A stretch of DNA of 64,000 nt from Actinokineospora auranticolor (GTDB lineage: Bacteria > Actinomycetota > Actinomycetes > Mycobacteriales > Pseudonocardiaceae): the NCBI RefSeq assembly GCF_002934265.1, contig NZ_PTIX01000014.1, positions 1 through 64,000 of the forward strand, read 5' to 3'. A program made the position numbers and the translations under genes. Numbering within the stretch: the stretch's first letter is position 1; each line of letters starts with the position of its first letter. The notes under the pieces are model-generated. The model made no database searches, had not been told where the DNA came from, and saw only the letters and a program-made list of their open reading frames with translations. Positions 61,960-64,000 of this stretch are shown piece after piece.

Positions 61960-62927
61960 CGGGTCGGGCCCGCGAGGTGGCGGGTGAGGACGTGGTTGGC
62001 GACGGCGACCAGGGCGACGAGCAGGGTGAGGGTGCACGCGATGGCGGAGGCGTAGCCGAGGGACTGGTTGTCGAAGGCCGACTGGTAGAGGTACAGGTTC
62101 GCGGTCTGGAACTGGTGCGTCGCGCCGCCGTTGGTGCCGGGGAGGGGGTCGAGGAGTTTGGGCTCGGTGAACAGTTGCAGGCCGCCGATGGTGGAGGTGA
62201 CCACGACGAAGACCAGGGTCGGGCGGAGCAGGGGGAGGGTGATCGCGGTGAACCGTCGTACCGGGCCCGCGCCGTCGACGGTGGCCGCTTCGTGGAGTTC
62301 GCGGGGGATGGCCTGGAGCGCCGCGAGGACTATCAGCGCGTTGTAGCCGGTCCAGCGCCAGTTGACCATGGTGGCGATGGCCAGGTGCGACGCGAAGCGG
62401 TTCGACTGCCAGTCGACGGGGGTCAGGCCCAGGTGTTGCAGGACGGCGTTGACGAAGCCGAACGTCGGACCGAACAGGTTGGCGAACACCACCCCGACCG
62501 CCGCGACCCCCATGGCGCACGGCAGGAGCACGCCGACCCGCCAGGCCGTGGGGGCGCGGAGGCGGGTGTCGAGCAGCGCGGCCAGCAACACCGCGATCAC
62601 CACCTGCGGGACCGTGGTCATGGCCAGGATGCTCAGGGTGTTCGCCAACGCCCGGCCGAACTGCGCGTCCGAGAGCAGGGCCGCGTAGTTCCCCAACCCC
62701 ACGAACCGCGTGGGGCCGTCGAGCAGGTCCCAGTCGTAGAGGGACACGAAACCGCTGTAGAGCAACGGGAACACGCCCACCAACGCGAAGACCAGGAAGA
62801 AGGGGGCGATCAGGAGGTATGGCTCCACTGTGGACTTGACAGGGCGACGGCCGGCCGGCACCGCCAGTGGTCCGGGAAGTGGAACCGTGTCCGGGCAGGA
62901 GGGGCGCGCGGTGGTGCGCGTGTTCAT
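61956..62927 (-). CDS. Carbohydrate ABC transporter permease (MalF type)
   Basis: This 323-aa CUT1-family permease has six main helices, starting with EPYLLIAPFFLVFALVGVFP. The EAA loop is EAATVDGAGPVRRFTAITLP. ATG 62927 overlaps the stop of the solute-binding-protein gene by 4 nt and is preferred over an open upstream extension. A TCCACAGTGGA 11-mer lies within codons VKSTVEP at 62824-62834. It pairs with the MalG-type permease to form the membrane channel. Confidence 0.92.
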   Translation of the reverse strand: MNTRTTARPSCPDTVPLPGPLAVPAGRRPVKSTVEPYLLIAPFFLVFALVGVFPLLYSGFVSLYDWDLLDGPTRFVGLGNYAALLSDAQFGRALANTLSILAMTTVPQVVIAVLLAALLDTRLRAPTAWRVGVLLPCAMGVAAVGVVFANLFGPTFGFVNAVLQHLGLTPVDWQSNRFASHLAIATMVNWRWTGYNALIVLAALQAIPRELHEAATVDGAGPVRRFTAITLPLLRPTLVFVVVTSTIGGLQLFTEPKLLDPLPGTNGGATHQFQTANLYLYQSAFDNQSLGYASAIACTLTLLVALVAVANHVLTRHLAGPTR

Positions 62928-64000
62928 CGGGTGATCTTCTTCGCGCCCTCCACCGCCTGCCGCCACCCCTCGTCCGGGCTCGCGCCCTCCTCCACCGCGC
63001 GCAGCGCGGGCGCGATGACGTTCTCCTGGATCCGGCCGTCACCCGGCCCCTTGTACTGCGGCTCGCCCACCTTCTGCGCCCGGCCCGCGAAGAGGGCACC
63101 GGTGTGCGCGCCGCCGAAGTAGGGGTCGGTGGTGCCCAGCAGTTCCGGCGCCGTGAGGGCCGCGCGCTGGCTGGGGAAGTTGCCGGTCTTGGCGAACGCG
63201 CGGATCTGCTGCTCCGGCGCGGTCAGCCAGGCGGCCAGCGCGGCGGCCTCCCGGGGGTGGGCGCTCTGCTTCGGCACGGCCAGGTACGAGCCGCCCCAGT
63301 TGCCCCCGCCGCCGGGGAACGCGTCGGCCACCGCCCACCGGCCCGCGTTGGCCGGGCCCGCCTGGGCCTTGATGACGCCCAGCATCCACGACGGGCACGT
63401 CTTGGTGGCGAACGCGCCCGCGGCGAAACCCGCGTTCCAGTCCGCCGAGAACGCCGTGAGCCGGGCCGACTGGCCGCGCCCGCCCGCCGCCGTCACCAGG
63501 TCCCAGTTGCGCCGGATCGCTGGGTCCGACTCGATGGCCAGCGCGTCGCCGGTGGTGAGGTAGCCGCTGGGCAGCTGGTTGTGCATGGCGTTGAAGATCT
63601 GCGAGTCCGAGTCGAACCACGCGCGGCCCGCGCGCGCCACGAACGCGTCGCCGGTGGCGAAGTACGACTCCCAGGTGGCGAACAGCGGCGCGACGCGCTC
63701 CGGGTCGCCGGGCAGCCCGGCCGCCTCGAACAGGTCCCGCCGGTAGCACATCGCCAGCGGGCCGACGTCCGTGCCGTAGCCGACCACCCGGCCCGCCTTG
63801 TCCCGCCCCGCCGCGTACTTCCAGTCCAGCCACCGGTCCGGCCGCACGTCCGGTGGACCGATCTCGGCGAGGTCCTGGAACAGGTCGGACCGGGCCAGCG
63901 CGTCGGCCAGGTAGCCCTCCTCGACGGCCACCACGTCCGCCGCGCCGGAACCGGCCCCCAGCCGGGTGAACAGCCGCTGGTGGTACGGCCCGCCCTGCCC
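62924..64000 (-). CDS. ABC sugar solute-binding protein, 5' end beyond the window
   Basis: The visible 358 codons encode the C-terminal part of a family-1 extracellular solute-binding protein. GSGAADVVAVEEGYLADAL is the usual first-lobe segment, followed by KAGRVVGYGTDVGPLAMCYRRDLF, WMLGVIKAQAGPANAGRWAV and the hinge/C-lobe AAALAAWLTAPEQQIRAF. The frame is open to base 64000, so the start, signal peptide and lipobox lie outside. It should capture a sugar at the cell surface and hand it to the two permeases encoded downstream with 4-nt overlaps. The sugar cannot be told from the sequence. Confidence 0.93.
   Translation of the reverse strand, partial: GQGGPYHQRLFTRLGAGSGAADVVAVEEGYLADALARSDLFQDLAEIGPPDVRPDRWLDWKYAAGRDKAGRVVGYGTDVGPLAMCYRRDLFEAAGLPGDPERVAPLFATWESYFATGDAFVARAGRAWFDSDSQIFNAMHNQLPSGYLTTGDALAIESDPAIRRNWDLVTAAGGRGQSARLTAFSADWNAGFAAGAFATKTCPSWMLGVIKAQAGPANAGRWAVADAFPGGGGNWGGSYLAVPKQSAHPREAAALAAWLTAPEQQIRAFAKTGNFPSQRAALTAPELLGTTDPYFGGAHTGALFAGRAQKVGEPQYKGPGDGRIQENVIAPALRAVEEGASPDEGWRQAVEGAKKITR

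Overview
The window is about 72% G+C with strongly G/C-biased third codon positions, GTG and TTG starts, DasR-type operators, MarR, LacI and Crp regulators, and a large NRPS cluster. This suggests a filamentous actinomycete. An over-represented 11-mer (TCCACAGTGGA / TCCACTGTGGA) and the gene types suggest a member of the Pseudonocardiales; the genus is not determined.

Layout. 0-0.4 kb: the end of a small mobile element and two copies of an ~80-bp dispersed repeat. 0.4-8 kb: a small unknown protein, a LacI regulator, a degenerate histidine-kinase-like ATPase, an HNH-like protein with a lost histidine, a secreted CBM2-FnIII-FnIII-GH18 chitinase with two DasR boxes, and a cyclase-homology protein ending in a RHIM-like motif. 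8.3-11.7 kb: a secreted copper-radical oxidase (GlxA/galactose-oxidase type) split by a perfect 16-bp tandem duplication. 11.7-17.1 kb: degenerate repeats, a small membrane-anchored protein, a CopD-CtaG fusion, a polytopic membrane protein, then a repeat zone with a 244-bp MITE-like element. 17.2-22 kb: two secreted subtilases. 22-29.8 kb: a MarR/drug-efflux pair, a second MarR divergent from a Crp-family regulator, a P-loop GTPase-like protein, an ArsR/MFS divergent pair and a small CBM48-like protein.

30.6-60.2 kb is a compact NRPS cluster in one direction: a penicillin-binding-protein-type serine hydrolase (candidate SurE-like cyclase), two giant NRPSs (2517 and 6337 aa), an MFS exporter and an MbtH protein. 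The NRPSs read A-T | C-T-E | C-A-T || C-A-T-E | C-A-T | C-A-T-E | C-A-T | C-A-T-E. The second module has no adenylation domain and there is no C-terminal thioesterase. Epimerisation domains occur in modules 2, 4, 6 and 8, so the predicted product is an octapeptide of strictly alternating L and D residues with a D C-terminus and a free L N-terminus. That is the arrangement a SurE-type enzyme closes head to tail. Module 3 carries a clear serine code, modules 4-6 share an acidic pocket (DTEDMG type), and modules 1, 7 and 8 share a DALL(V/I)GAVV pocket.

60.2-64 kb: a LacI repressor and a carbohydrate ABC importer (two permeases and a solute-binding protein that runs off the window end), all on the minus strand and coupled by 4-nt overlaps.

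The main finding is the predicted alternating L/D cyclic octapeptide system with an adenylation-less module. Secondary ones are the MITE with an 11-bp target duplication inside a dispersed repeat, the 16-bp-duplication break in the oxidase gene, and the RHIM-like tail.
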